From JAWLCA01 sp050485905 (GTDB lineage Bacteria; Pseudomonadota; Alphaproteobacteria; Rhodobacterales; Rhodobacteraceae), in contig JBJHCH010000057.1 in assembly GCA_050485905.1 (NCBI GenBank), forward strand, positions 1 to 22,091: a stretch of 22,091 nucleotides of DNA, given 5' to 3'. Shown here one piece after another: positions 1 to 7,357 of this stretch. The position numbers were made by a program, and so were the translations under genes. Position 1 is the first letter of the stretch. Each line of letters starts with the position of its first letter. The notes under the pieces are model-generated. The model saw nothing but the letters and a program-made list of their open reading frames with translations, had not been told where the DNA came from and made no database searches.

Positions 1-565
1 CCAGATGCGCGACCTCGTGCGCAGCAACATAATCCAGCACCGACGGTGGCGCCATCACCAGCCGCCAGGAAAACATCAGCCGTCCGTCTGCGCTGCACGA
101 TCCCCAGCGAGAGCGCGTGTCGCGCAGCGCCAGCGCCGTATAACTCTGGCCAATCGCGCTCGCATGAAGATCACACGCGGCCCGCAGGCGCTCGCGCGCC
201 ATCGCTTTCAACCAGGCCGCAACCCGCGGCCCCGCCGCGTGCCCTTGCGGTACCAAAAGGACGCCGTCGCGAACGGTGGGCACTCTCACCTGCCCGGTAT
301 CGAGCAGCAGATCGCTCCCCTCGTAGGGAATGCTCAGTCCCGGCTCCACACGCCGCGTTGCAGGCAGCGCAAGAAGCGCGTTCCGAATCCACGCCTCCTG
401 TCCGCGCGCAAAGCTCACGGCCTCAGCGGCAGAGGCGCGCTGCGGCAAGGTCAGCGTCACTCGTCCATCCAGCCGCGATACGCGCAAAGAATAACGACGC
501 GCCCGCGCCGAGCGCCGCAGCGAGATCTCGATCGGGGGTGTGCCGTTCAACACTGCGCGATCCAT
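1..565 (-). CDS. YgjP/M48-type zinc metallopeptidase, 5' part only
   Basis: This is the N-terminal 188 codons of a gene that runs off the left edge of the window. The start ATG is at 563-565. The protein shows the conserved RWGSCS motif (about residues 151-156) of the YgjP/SprT-like (DUF45, M48-type) family, and then HEVAHL at the window edge, which is the HExxH zinc-binding and catalytic motif. Family members are small cytosolic metal-dependent peptidases of about 230 residues, so about 40-50 residues, including the third zinc ligand, are probably missing here. The physiological substrate is not known for this family. The gene is divergent from the FYDLN gene, with 113 bp between them. The family assignment is firm because both motifs are present in the right order and spacing; the role is not inferable. 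Confidence 0.85.
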   Translation of the reverse strand, partial: MDRAVLNGTPPIEISLRRSARARRYSLRVSRLDGRVTLTLPQRASAAEAVSFARGQEAWIRNALLALPATRRVEPGLSIPYEGSDLLLDTGQVRVPTVRDGVLLVPQGHAAGPRVAAWLKAMARERLRAACDLHASAIGQSYTALALRDTRSRWGSCSADGRLMFSWRLVMAPPSVLDYVAAHEVAHL

Positions 566-611
566 GCACTACACGCCTTATCTTGCCCCACTGCCCGGTC
601 GACAAAAGTCT

Positions 612-640
612 TTGACAGGGTCCAGCCCTTGTGGCAGATG
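612..640 (+). promoter_or_regulatory. Candidate sigma-70-type promoter for the FYDLN gene
   Basis: A perfect -35 box TTGACA lies at 612-617, followed after 17 bp by a weak -10 (CAGATG, 635-640), about 40 bp before the ATG at 679. Strong -35 boxes with poor -10 boxes are common in this bacterial group. The -10 is the doubtful part. Confidence 0.45.
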
Positions 641-678
641 GCCCCGACTCTCAACACAGCGACAGCAAGGGAAAGTCC

Positions 679-1008
679 ATGCCCAATGAAGAATGGGGCG
701 TCAAGCGGGTTTGCCCCACGACCGGAAAGCGTTTCTACGATCTCAATCGTGTCCCGGTCGTCAGCCCCTATACCGGCGAGGTCGTCGATATCGAATCCGC
801 GCGTCGCAAGGTCGCCGGCCCGATCCCCACACGCCCGAAACCCGAGAAACAGGATGACGAGGTGGTCGAGGACATCGATTCCGACGACGACCTGCTTGTC
901 GCCGAAGACAGCGATGACGTCGATGATGATCTGCTCGAGGATGACGAGGACGACACCGTATCGCTCGACGATCTTGCCGACGTCGGTGACGAGGATGAAG
1001 ACCTCTGA
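679..1008 (+). CDS. FYDLN-type acidic protein (TIGR02300 family)
   Basis: A 109-residue protein. The first ~35 residues hold the conserved block with CPTTGKRFYDLNR and VVSPYTGE that defines the alphaproteobacterial TIGR02300/FYDLN_acid family. The remainder is a low-complexity tail dominated by Asp and Glu (long DD/ED runs from about residue 60), which makes it strongly acidic. ATG at 679 was chosen because the conserved MPNEEWG start falls exactly there and a purine-rich AAGGGAAAG lies 5-13 nt upstream; an in-frame start at 631 would add 16 unconserved residues. The family has no established function. The Cys and the compact N-terminal block suggest a small folded domain, with the tail probably disordered. 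It is followed by tRNA-Ala on the same strand. Confidence 0.9.
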   Translation: MPNEEWGVKRVCPTTGKRFYDLNRVPVVSPYTGEVVDIESARRKVAGPIPTRPKPEKQDDEVVEDIDSDDDLLVAEDSDDVDDDLLEDDEDDTVSLDDLADVGDEDEDL

Positions 1009-1032
1009 TCCAAGGGATTACAGCTTTTTCTC

Positions 1033-1061
1033 TTGCGCGGTCGGATAGGCTTGCATAAGAC
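1033..1061 (+). promoter_or_regulatory. Candidate promoter of tRNA-Ala
   Basis: TTGCGC (1033-1038), 17 bp, then TAAGAC (1056-1061), ending 28 bp before the mature tRNA start. The spacing and distance fit a stable-RNA promoter; the -10 matches the consensus only partly. Confidence 0.4.
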
Positions 1062-1089
1062 ACGCACGCGGGTATCGGCCCGCAACGGT

Positions 1090-1300
<211 letters not shown>

Positions 1301-3105
1301 GACCTACTACTATCGCCGTGTCGTTCCCCAAGACCTTCGTGACACCTTCGGCCAGCGCGAGGTCCAGCGGTCCCTGAGGACCGGGGACTATGCCGAAGCC
1401 TGTAGCCGCGCCCGAGCAGTGGCGGCCGAGGTAGAGGCGAATTTCATTGCCCACCGCCAACACCTGCACATGGTCAACGGCGATAGGCTGGAGCGGCTGA
1501 CCCCCGAACAGGTCAAGCGCGTGGAAGACGCCTACTACGCCCACCTCTTGGACGAAGACGAAGAGGAGCGCTTGGGCGGCTTCGATGATCTCGACGAGCC
1601 CACTCCAGAAGAGGACCTGCCGGAAACCCCCAGGCGCACCTGGGAGGAGAAGCAGGAAACCCAGGAGTTTTTTGCCGAAGTCAACCGGGAAGACATGGCA
1701 CGGGGCGAGGCGGGCCAGTTCTGGCGCGGCGAGGCTGACGAAGTCCTGTATTGGTCGAACGTGGCCCTGCCCCTGGCGGCCGGGTCGGAGAGTTGGCCGC
1801 GCGTTTTCCAAGCCCTTCAGAGAGCCACGGTGCGGGCCGCTGAGTCCATCCGTCAACGGGACAGGGGTGAGGTCGCGGAGACCCCTCAGGGCCCCTCAGT
1901 GGCCCCTGTGGTGACTCCCTCGGGGTTCCCGCTGTTGTCGGTCGCAATGGCCGCATGGTTGAAGGAAAAGCTGCCCGTCTGGGGAGACAAGGCCGGGCCG
2001 GATCACGAGCACTGGGCAAGGGTGTTTGTCGCCACCACGGGCGACCGACCGATAGACAGCTACTCGAAGATCGACGGCCGCAAGTTCGAGCAACTGGTGC
2101 AGACGCTGCCAGCGAACTGGGGCAAGAAGCCAGCCCTGCGCGGCCTAGCTATCGAGAAAGCAGCCGAGAAGGCGGCAAAGCTAGACTTGCCCCCCATGTC
2201 GGTGACCAACGCCAACAAGGCCATCCGCAGGGTGCAGGCATTCTGGACCTGGGCCGCTGCGAACTACTTCGACGGTCCGGCACCCGGCCCCCTGAGGGGC
2301 CTCTTGATCCCCCAGAGGATCAACCCGAGGGACCAGCGCCACCCCTTCAGCCCAGCGCAGTTGCAAGGCATCTTCAGCGCCCCCACGTTCACCGGCTGCG
2401 CCTCGGATCGTCGCTGGAAAGAGCCGGGGGAACATGTGCCGGTGGAGTCGTCGCGGTACTGGCTTCCGCTCCTGTCGCTGTTCACCGGGGCCCGCCTGGG
2501 GGAACTCTGCCAGCTTCAGCCGACCGACGTTCGAGAGGAGGGCGGAATTGCCTTCATCAGGATTGAAGGCGACGGCGGCGACAAGCGCGTGAAGACCCCG
2601 GCTGCCAACCGCAACATCCCCCTGCATCCGCAACTCATCGCGCTGGGCTTCCCCGAGTTGGCGCGGCGCAGGCGCGAGGCTGGTGCGGATTGGCTGTTCG
2701 AAGACTTCGCCAACAAGCCCAGGGACGTGCGGATCGACAGCTTCTCGAAACACTTCGCACGGTTCCTTGACGCCTGCGGGGCCAAGACCAGCAAGACGGC
2801 CTTCCACAGCTTCCGCCACAACTTCGAAGACGCCTGCCGGGCGGGTAGGGTGGAAGCATCCGTGATGAACGCCCTGCAAGGCCACACCCAGGAGGGCATG
2901 GCAGGCCGCTACGGGTTGGGCGAGTATCCCCTGGGCATCCTGCGGGAGGCGGTGGAAAGCATCAGCTATCTGGGTCTCTCTCTGGAGCACCTGAGGGGGT
3001 TCGGCGCGGGGTGAGAGTGCGCTCGGGATCGGGCATCGCAATGGCGATTGTCGGAGAGTAGTTGTGCGGTGCGGGTACCAATGCAATCCGAGTTCAGTTG
3101 CCTTC

Positions 3106-3134
3106 TTGCTTGAGGCCGCGCATGAACTGATACT
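3106..3134 (+). promoter_or_regulatory. Possible promoter of the ATPase gene
   Basis: TTGCTT (3106-3111), 17 bp, then GATACT (3129-3134), 35 bp before the TTG start at 3170. Both boxes are imperfect. It is offered only because the gene has its own 155-bp leader after the integrase stop. Confidence 0.25.
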
Positions 3135-3169
3135 GTGCTAGGAGTGCCGCCACATCAGGAGCGTCTACG

Positions 3170-4927
3170 TTGCGACTTCGCTTTACCAAAGACCATCTCT
3201 CGATCACACAATTTGAAGATGTTGATCTGCCTGAATTCTCTATCATCACTGGCGTGAACGGAGCGGGCAAAACCCATCTTCTACAGGCTATACATAACAA
3301 ATCCGTACAGATTGTAGATCGGCCGCAAGCCAACGTAGTCCTCTTTAACTATCAAAATTTCCGCCTTCAGAACGAAGGGCGTGTTCATGTTTTTGAGATG
3401 GAGAGTGAAAGAAAGCAACTCTGGAAAACCTTCGAGAAGGAGAGCAAAGGTAAGAGCGTAAGGCAGGTACTTGAGGATCTGATAAAATCCACCCTAAATG
3501 ATAGTATCTACTGTGGCCTGAAGGATATAGCATCTGAGATTGGCAAGCCTCTGCTATCTCTGACACATTCGGACATTAGGGACGAAGGTGTCTTCCAGCA
3601 GTTCATAAACTATAAGAACAACATCGAAAGCACAATTACTAATAGCCGGCAAATTGATAGCCACCAGAAGAAAAGTGCTTTGCTGGGCCTAGCCCGCCGA
3701 GTAAAGGTTGGAATTCACGAGCTGGAAGAAAGCGAGTTTGTAGAGCTTCTGGACATGACAGCTAAGGGCGGCGTCATACCCACACAGTTAAGCCGAGTGT
3801 TTTCCGACTACTATTCAAAGTTCGATGCAAACCGGTACCGAGCCTTTCGTAACGATCAGTGTGGCGAGTCTTTGGAAGTTCTTTCTGATGCGAAGTTTGT
3901 GGAACGCCATGGTCCCAAACCCTGGGATGTAATCAACGAAATCTTGGAGAGGTTCGGTACACTACCTTATCGTATAAGTACCCCTGAAGATCTCGACAGA
4001 AACGATGAGTTTATCGCGGAACTTCAGCATCAAACGCGTCCAGAGGTCAATCCAACGTTTGAAAATCTTTCATCTGGGGAAAAGGTACTGATGGCTCTTG
4101 TCGCCACAGTGTACACTTCAACCGCTGTCGAAGGATGGCCGGATGTTCTGTTGCTGGACGAAGTTGATGCTTCGCTTCATCCATCAATGATCCAGAACCT
4201 GCTGGACGTCATTGCCGATACTTTCCTAGTTCGAGGCATGGCCGTGGTGCTGGTATCGCATTCTCCTACAACCTTGGCCTTGGCTCCAGAGGAGGCGGTG
4301 TTCATTATGAACCCGAGCGGAGCTTGTCGGATCGTGAAGAAAAGCAAAAAGGAAGCTCTGAGCATACTGACCGAAGGTTTTGCAACGCTTGATGAGGGCG
4401 TGAAGCTATTCGACCAGGTTTCTCGATCTGGTGTCGTTGTGCTAACAGAGGGCCGAAATACCTCCTACATAAGAAGGCTTCTTTCTCTGAATAACGTAAG
4501 CGGTGTCGACGTCTTGGATGGTTTGGCGGACCGCTCTGGGAAAGCGCAGTTGAAGTCAATGTATGATTTCTTTGTATGTGTGCCACATGATACTTTTGTG
4601 CTAGTAGTATGGGACCCTGACGCGACGGAGCATTCTGGTCTTGCCGAGGCGAACAAAACCATTCCCTTCGTCCTCGAGCACAACACAGAAAATGTCGTGG
4701 CCACAAAAGGTATAGAAAACCTTTTCCCGCAAGAGCTCTTCACCGATTTCAAGAAAACGCTCACTGACTCTCGTGGCAACGTCGTTGAGTCATTCGATAG
4801 CAAGCGGAAAGCTGACTTCGAACGTTTTGTTTTGAGCCGGAATGATCCACAGGACTTTCAGAAGTTCGAGCCACTTCTACTGAAGATCCAAGAAATCGCG
4901 AGTATGGCCATGGATGTACAAGGCTAA
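3170..4927 (+). CDS. AAA/ABC-type ATPase with C-terminal TOPRIM-like domain (OLD-like, putative defence protein)
   Basis: A 585-residue protein. Walker A GVNGAGKT is at residues 28-35, the ABC signature LSSGEK near 300, Walker B LLLDEVDASLHP near 327-338, and the switch histidine VLVSHSP near 361. After the ATPase, VVVLTEGRN (about 422-430) and VVWDPDA (about 478-484) give the conserved Glu and the DxD pair expected of a TOPRIM metal-binding nuclease fold, as in OLD-family and PARIS-type (AAA_15 + DUF4435/TOPRIM) proteins. Start TTG 3170 has AGGAG (3157-3161) 8 bp upstream. The gene is alone between integrase and serine recombinase, with no UvrD-like helicase partner next to it. This resembles single-gene OLD systems or a fused AriA-AriB arrangement rather than Gabija. 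Base composition is much more AT-rich than its neighbours (one sampled 60-bp stretch is about 38% GC), which suggests transfer. An anti-phage role is inferred from family and context, not shown. Confidence 0.8.
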   Translation: MRLRFTKDHLSITQFEDVDLPEFSIITGVNGAGKTHLLQAIHNKSVQIVDRPQANVVLFNYQNFRLQNEGRVHVFEMESERKQLWKTFEKESKGKSVRQVLEDLIKSTLNDSIYCGLKDIASEIGKPLLSLTHSDIRDEGVFQQFINYKNNIESTITNSRQIDSHQKKSALLGLARRVKVGIHELEESEFVELLDMTAKGGVIPTQLSRVFSDYYSKFDANRYRAFRNDQCGESLEVLSDAKFVERHGPKPWDVINEILERFGTLPYRISTPEDLDRNDEFIAELQHQTRPEVNPTFENLSSGEKVLMALVATVYTSTAVEGWPDVLLLDEVDASLHPSMIQNLLDVIADTFLVRGMAVVLVSHSPTTLALAPEEAVFIMNPSGACRIVKKSKKEALSILTEGFATLDEGVKLFDQVSRSGVVVLTEGRNTSYIRRLLSLNNVSGVDVLDGLADRSGKAQLKSMYDFFVCVPHDTFVLVVWDPDATEHSGLAEANKTIPFVLEHNTENVVATKGIENLFPQELFTDFKKTLTDSRGNVVESFDSKRKADFERFVLSRNDPQDFQKFEPLLLKIQEIASMAMDVQG

Positions 4928-5163
4928 ACGGTTCCATAGTTTCGAAAACGCTTGAAGTGGCCAGTTTGAAAGGCTGCGGCGCAACATGGTTAGCCGCTGG
5001 CCAACGACGGCTATGGCCCGACATCTAGTAGCATGAACAATGCCACCCCAAGAACCCCTGAGAGCCCCCAGGAGACTCATCGCGACCTTCAGGCACCCCC
5101 CTAGGTACCCCCAAGCGCCCAGGCCGCTCCTGAGCCCTCTCAGGACTCCTGCGGGCCCATCCC
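4928..5163. other. Intergenic stretch between convergent ATPase and serine recombinase genes
   Basis: No gene is seen. Just after the ATPase stop, GGCCAG and CTGGCC (in the region 4959-5002) can pair, with a nested GGCT/AGCC, but no T-run follows, so this is not a convincing terminator. The right half is C-rich with several CCCCT/AGGGG-type words similar to those in the rest of the element. Confidence 0.5.
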
Positions 5164-5736
5164 TCACCCGCCTGCCGCTTCACCCTCCCGCTCCAGCACC
5201 CGGTACACCGTCGCCCGGCCGATGCCGACCCTACGGGCGATCTCAGAGGCCCCCAGGCCCTCCCGGTGCAGGCGCTGGGCTTCCGTCACCTTGGCCGGGT
5301 CCGTGGGCTTGCGGCCCTTGTACTTGCCCGCTGCCTTCGCCCTGGCGATCCCCTCGCGCTGCCGCTCCAGCATGATCTCGCGTTCGAACTGCGCGACCGA
5401 CCCCAGCAGGTTCAGGATCAGGCGGCCGTTGGAGGTGGCGGTGTCGATCTCCGACCCCAGTATCCTCAGGTGCGCCCCCTTGTCGGTGATGCGGGTCACG
5501 ATCTCCATAAGGTGCGGCATTGACCGGGCGAGGCGGTCGAGCTTCGTGACGACCAGGACGTCGCCCCGCCTCAGGAACTCCAGCGCCTCGGCCAGCGCCT
5601 CGCGGGCGACCACGTCCACCGACGACACCTGTTCCCGAAACAGCTTCTCGCAGCCCGCCGCTGCTAGCTCGCGCTCCTGGGCCTCCAGCCCGGCCCTCTG
5701 GTCGAGCGTCGATGTCCTGGCATATCCGATCAGCAT
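5164..5736 (-). CDS. Serine recombinase (resolvase/invertase family)
   Basis: A 190-residue protein. The resolvase N-terminal domain opens with MLIGYARTST, placing the nucleophile at Ser9. It continues with TKLDRLARS and the usual helix E region (GRLILNLLGSVAQFEREIMLERQREGI), then KYKGRKP, and ends with a helix-turn-helix of the Hin type (SEIARRVGIGRATVYRVL, about residues 164-181). The length is normal for small resolvases and invertases. ATG 5734-5736 has a good upstream GGAGGGG site; a start at 5808 would add 24 unconserved residues. Such enzymes resolve cointegrates or invert DNA segments. The target here may be the GTCTCA motif cluster just upstream of the gene. It is a second recombinase in an element that already has a tyrosine integrase. 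Confidence 0.93.
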   Translation of the reverse strand: MLIGYARTSTLDQRAGLEAQERELAAAGCEKLFREQVSSVDVVAREALAEALEFLRRGDVLVVTKLDRLARSMPHLMEIVTRITDKGAHLRILGSEIDTATSNGRLILNLLGSVAQFEREIMLERQREGIARAKAAGKYKGRKPTDPAKVTEAQRLHREGLGASEIARRVGIGRATVYRVLEREGEAAGG

Positions 5737-5752
5737 GGTAACCCCTCCCACT

Positions 5753-5869
5753 GTCTCACACACATCTAAGGCTTTGGAGTCGACCTGTCTCAGAATGTCA
5801 ACCACCATTCTTCTGAGACTCCCTCGGGTGTCTCAGGGGGTGACTCACAGGGGCAGGGTCCAGTGAGAC
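5753..5869. promoter_or_regulatory. Cluster of GTCTCA/TGAGAC motifs: candidate res site or operator
   Basis: Five exact GTCTCA or TGAGAC hexamers lie within 117 bp directly upstream of the serine recombinase: 5753-5758, 5787-5792, 5814-5819, 5830-5835 and 5864-5869. The second and third form a perfect 9-bp dyad, GTCTCAGAA (5787-5795) and TTCTGAGAC (5811-5819), with a 15-bp spacer. Resolvase genes often lie beside their own multi-site res locus, which also acts as an operator. Size, position and dyad structure fit that picture, but binding by this enzyme is inference. Confidence 0.45.
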
Positions 5870-6220
5870 GGCGGCACAGGTGCGGCGGGGCATCGGTTGC
5901 GGTGGGCGGTGGAGGGCGAAGGCTTGGGGGCGGTGGTCGGGCGGCCCCCTGATCGACACCGCGATCCCGCAAGGGCCCCCTATGGGGGACAGGCGCAGCA
6001 GCGCAGCCCCGTATATGGGTCTTCAGATTTTTCCGGCATTTGGTCGGGGTTGGGGAACATGGGCCCCCCTGAGATAGCCAAGGGGGACCCCTCAGGGCGG
6101 GAGGGTAGGGGTTGTCGGTGGAGGAGGCGGTGGCAGCCTTCCTCAGAGGAGATCAGACAGCACGGGGGCCAAGCCAAGGGTCCCCAGGGGCAGATACTCC
6201 CCGGCTGCCCCTTGACGGTC

Positions 6221-6330
6221 ACCCAGGCAGATCAGTCTGACCAACCTAAGGACACTATAGTAATCTCACGGTCCCCCCATTGCTTAGTTGGACCTTAATT
6301 CCTGCCCCATGCATATCAACCACTTACAGC
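6221..6330 (+). repeat. Element repeat, copy A
   Basis: Begins ACCCAGGCAG, continues with GATCAGTCTGACCAACCTAA and the core GACACTATAG-TAATCTCACGGTCCCC-CATTGCTTA, and ends in a block with TATCAACCACTTAC. Copy B shares all of these blocks in order. GGTCC and GGACC around the CATTGCTTA part could pair in this copy but not in B, so that pairing is not supported by comparison. Confidence 0.8.
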
Positions 6331-6401
6331 AATCCTCGTTCATCTCTGGTGTATGTGCTATGGGCCCCCATGGGATGCTCGCTGGCCGACCCTGGGCGTA
6401 C

Positions 6402-6519
6402 ACCCAGGTGGATCAGTCTGACCAACCTAAGGGTGCCCTCAAGACACTATAGTAATCTCACGGTCCCCCATTGCTTATAGTGGTACTAAAGTATTCCCTA
6501 TGTATATCAACCACTTACT
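6402..6519 (+). repeat. Element repeat, copy B
   Basis: Same block order as copy A, with an 11-12 bp addition (GGTGCCCTCAAG) between CCTAA and the GACACTATAG core. The variable spacer after CATTGCTTA differs in sequence, whereas TATCAACCACTTAC is kept. Conserved blocks separated by variable spacers suggest selection on the blocks rather than a recent duplication. Confidence 0.8.
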
Positions 6520-6660
6520 GCCTGCCCCTCACACCCTGCCCATACCTACATATGGTGCCCTCAAGGAGCCCCCACGCTATACGTAGGGGCCCCCTAGGGG
6601 TGAACTCAGGTCCTTGCCCACTTCCTGCGGTTCCTCCCGGAGCCCAGCGCAACGCCCACG

Positions 6661-6730
6661 GGTGCCCTCAAGGGTTCACCCAAGGACAGTAGTATATCTC
6701 TCGGTCCCCTCACTGCTTAGGTAGTCCAAA
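6661..6730 (+). repeat. Element repeat, copy C (diverged)
   Basis: Shares GGTGCCCTCAAG with copy B, then a degenerate core (GGACAGTAGTATATCTCTCGG) followed by TCCCCTCACTGCTTAG. It lacks the GATCAGTCTGACC and TATCAACCACTTAC blocks. It is the most eroded of the three copies. Confidence 0.65.
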
Positions 6731-7136
6731 ATTATTTGCGCTGCAGTAACAGAGGCTTATGACAGCCTTACTACCGTCGGCACTTGGCGCGTTGGTCGGC
6801 CGACGCAGAAGACAAGGGATGCCGCCTGGGAGCGCCTGACAGGGCCCCTGAGGGGCACCTAGGGATTGCCGCCCCAACGGTAGCCACGCCCATGTCATCG
6901 GCTCAGGGCCTCGCCCACGGGTTCCCCTGAGGGTTCCTCAAATTGCCACCGCCACCGCCCTGCTTGCCCTGTGCCGTAGCGTGTTGGTCCACCGAAAAAT
7001 GTGGTCGCAGAGACAGAACCCAATACCCCGATCAAGCCCGATCTCAGCCCTCCTGCTACAGCATCTTGCCCCACGATCTGAGGCGTGATAGGCGTAAGCT
7101 ACTGATCTAAAAGGATGAAATGACCGAAACCCCGCA

Positions 7137-7288
7137 TCCCCTTGGCTCCACCAATCAGATTTTCCGTGAGTTAGATTAGTAACTTACTGGAAAACAAACG
7201 ACTTTCTGGGTCGGTGCTACAAGGAGGTGCGACAATTGAGCACTTCAAAACCCATGCCCAGACACACCGGTTTGATGCTTCGTGGCGC
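7137..7288 (+). repeat. Right copy of 152-bp direct repeat (attR plus left end of a second element)
   Basis: Matches 1149-1300 except at T7177 and G7231. The first 17 bp (7137-7153) are the duplicated tRNA-Ala end. The remaining 135 bp repeat the left end of the element, including the integrase ribosome site and start, and similarity stops abruptly after 7288. A simple insertion would duplicate only the tRNA core, so the extra length marks a second copy of the element's left end. Confidence 0.93.
7236..7288 (+). pseudogene. 5' stub of a second integrase gene
   Basis: TTG at 7236, with AAGGAGG 8 bp upstream, opens the same frame as the intact integrase (STSKPMPRHTGLMLRGA) for 17 full codons. 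Homology then ends at 7288. No continuation of the gene is found to the right, where iolC-side DNA begins. The stub cannot encode a working enzyme. Confidence 0.85.
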
Positions 7289-7357
7289 TGCCCATGGCAT
7301 CTCCGGGCTCCGTTCACCTAGCAGGGGATAACGCGACCGAGAGCGGGAGCTTCGCGA

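Larger units (their letters stand above)
5870..7136. other. Repeat- and palindrome-rich non-coding region of the element
   Basis: No convincing gene is present in about 1.27 kb; open frames here are short, low-quality and unrelated to known families. The region holds three diverged copies of one repeat (6221-6330, 6402-6519, 6661-6730), three copies of GGTGCCCTCAAG (6432-6443, 6554-6565, 6661-6672), and many GC palindromes: CCCCCTATGGGGG at 5976-5988, CCCTCAGGG at 6089-6097, CCCCTAGGGG at 6591-6600, GCCCCTGAGGGGC at 6844-6856, CCCTGAGGG at 6925-6933. A stem CGTCGG/CCGACG lies at 6775-6805. It may be a control, replication or packaging region, or the remains of lost genes. Confidence 0.6.

Noticed and set aside
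5..1048. A 347-codon open frame on the plus strand.
   Set aside because: It is antisense to the metallopeptidase and out of frame with the FYDLN gene, both of which have family motifs.
3030..3048. CAATGGCGA after the integrase as a further copy of the palindromic mini-element.
   Set aside because: Only the nine bases of one arm match; the CGCCATTG arm and the GGTTCGAGC centre are absent.
3170..4927. Gabija or class 2 OLD system.
   Set aside because: Those need a UvrD-like helicase gene next door; here the flanking genes are the two recombinases.
6238..6261. Repeat core as an ordinary sigma-70 promoter (TATAGT as -10).
   Set aside because: No -35-like box lies at 16-18 bp in copies A or B; TGACCA is only 12 bp away.
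5897..6298. A 133-codon open frame on the plus strand in the element's non-coding region.
   Set aside because: Low-complexity G/R/P/Q-rich translation, no ribosome site of note, no recognisable domain, and it runs into the repeat copy A. I treat the region as non-coding.
6221..6730. The repeats as a CRISPR array.
   Set aside because: Only three copies, unequal spacing (about 186 and 250 bp), gapped and diverged units, and no cas gene.
7332..7356. CGCGA/TCGCG inverted repeat just after the iolC stop as a terminator.
   Set aside because: The 5-bp stem with a long loop and no T-run is too weak to call.
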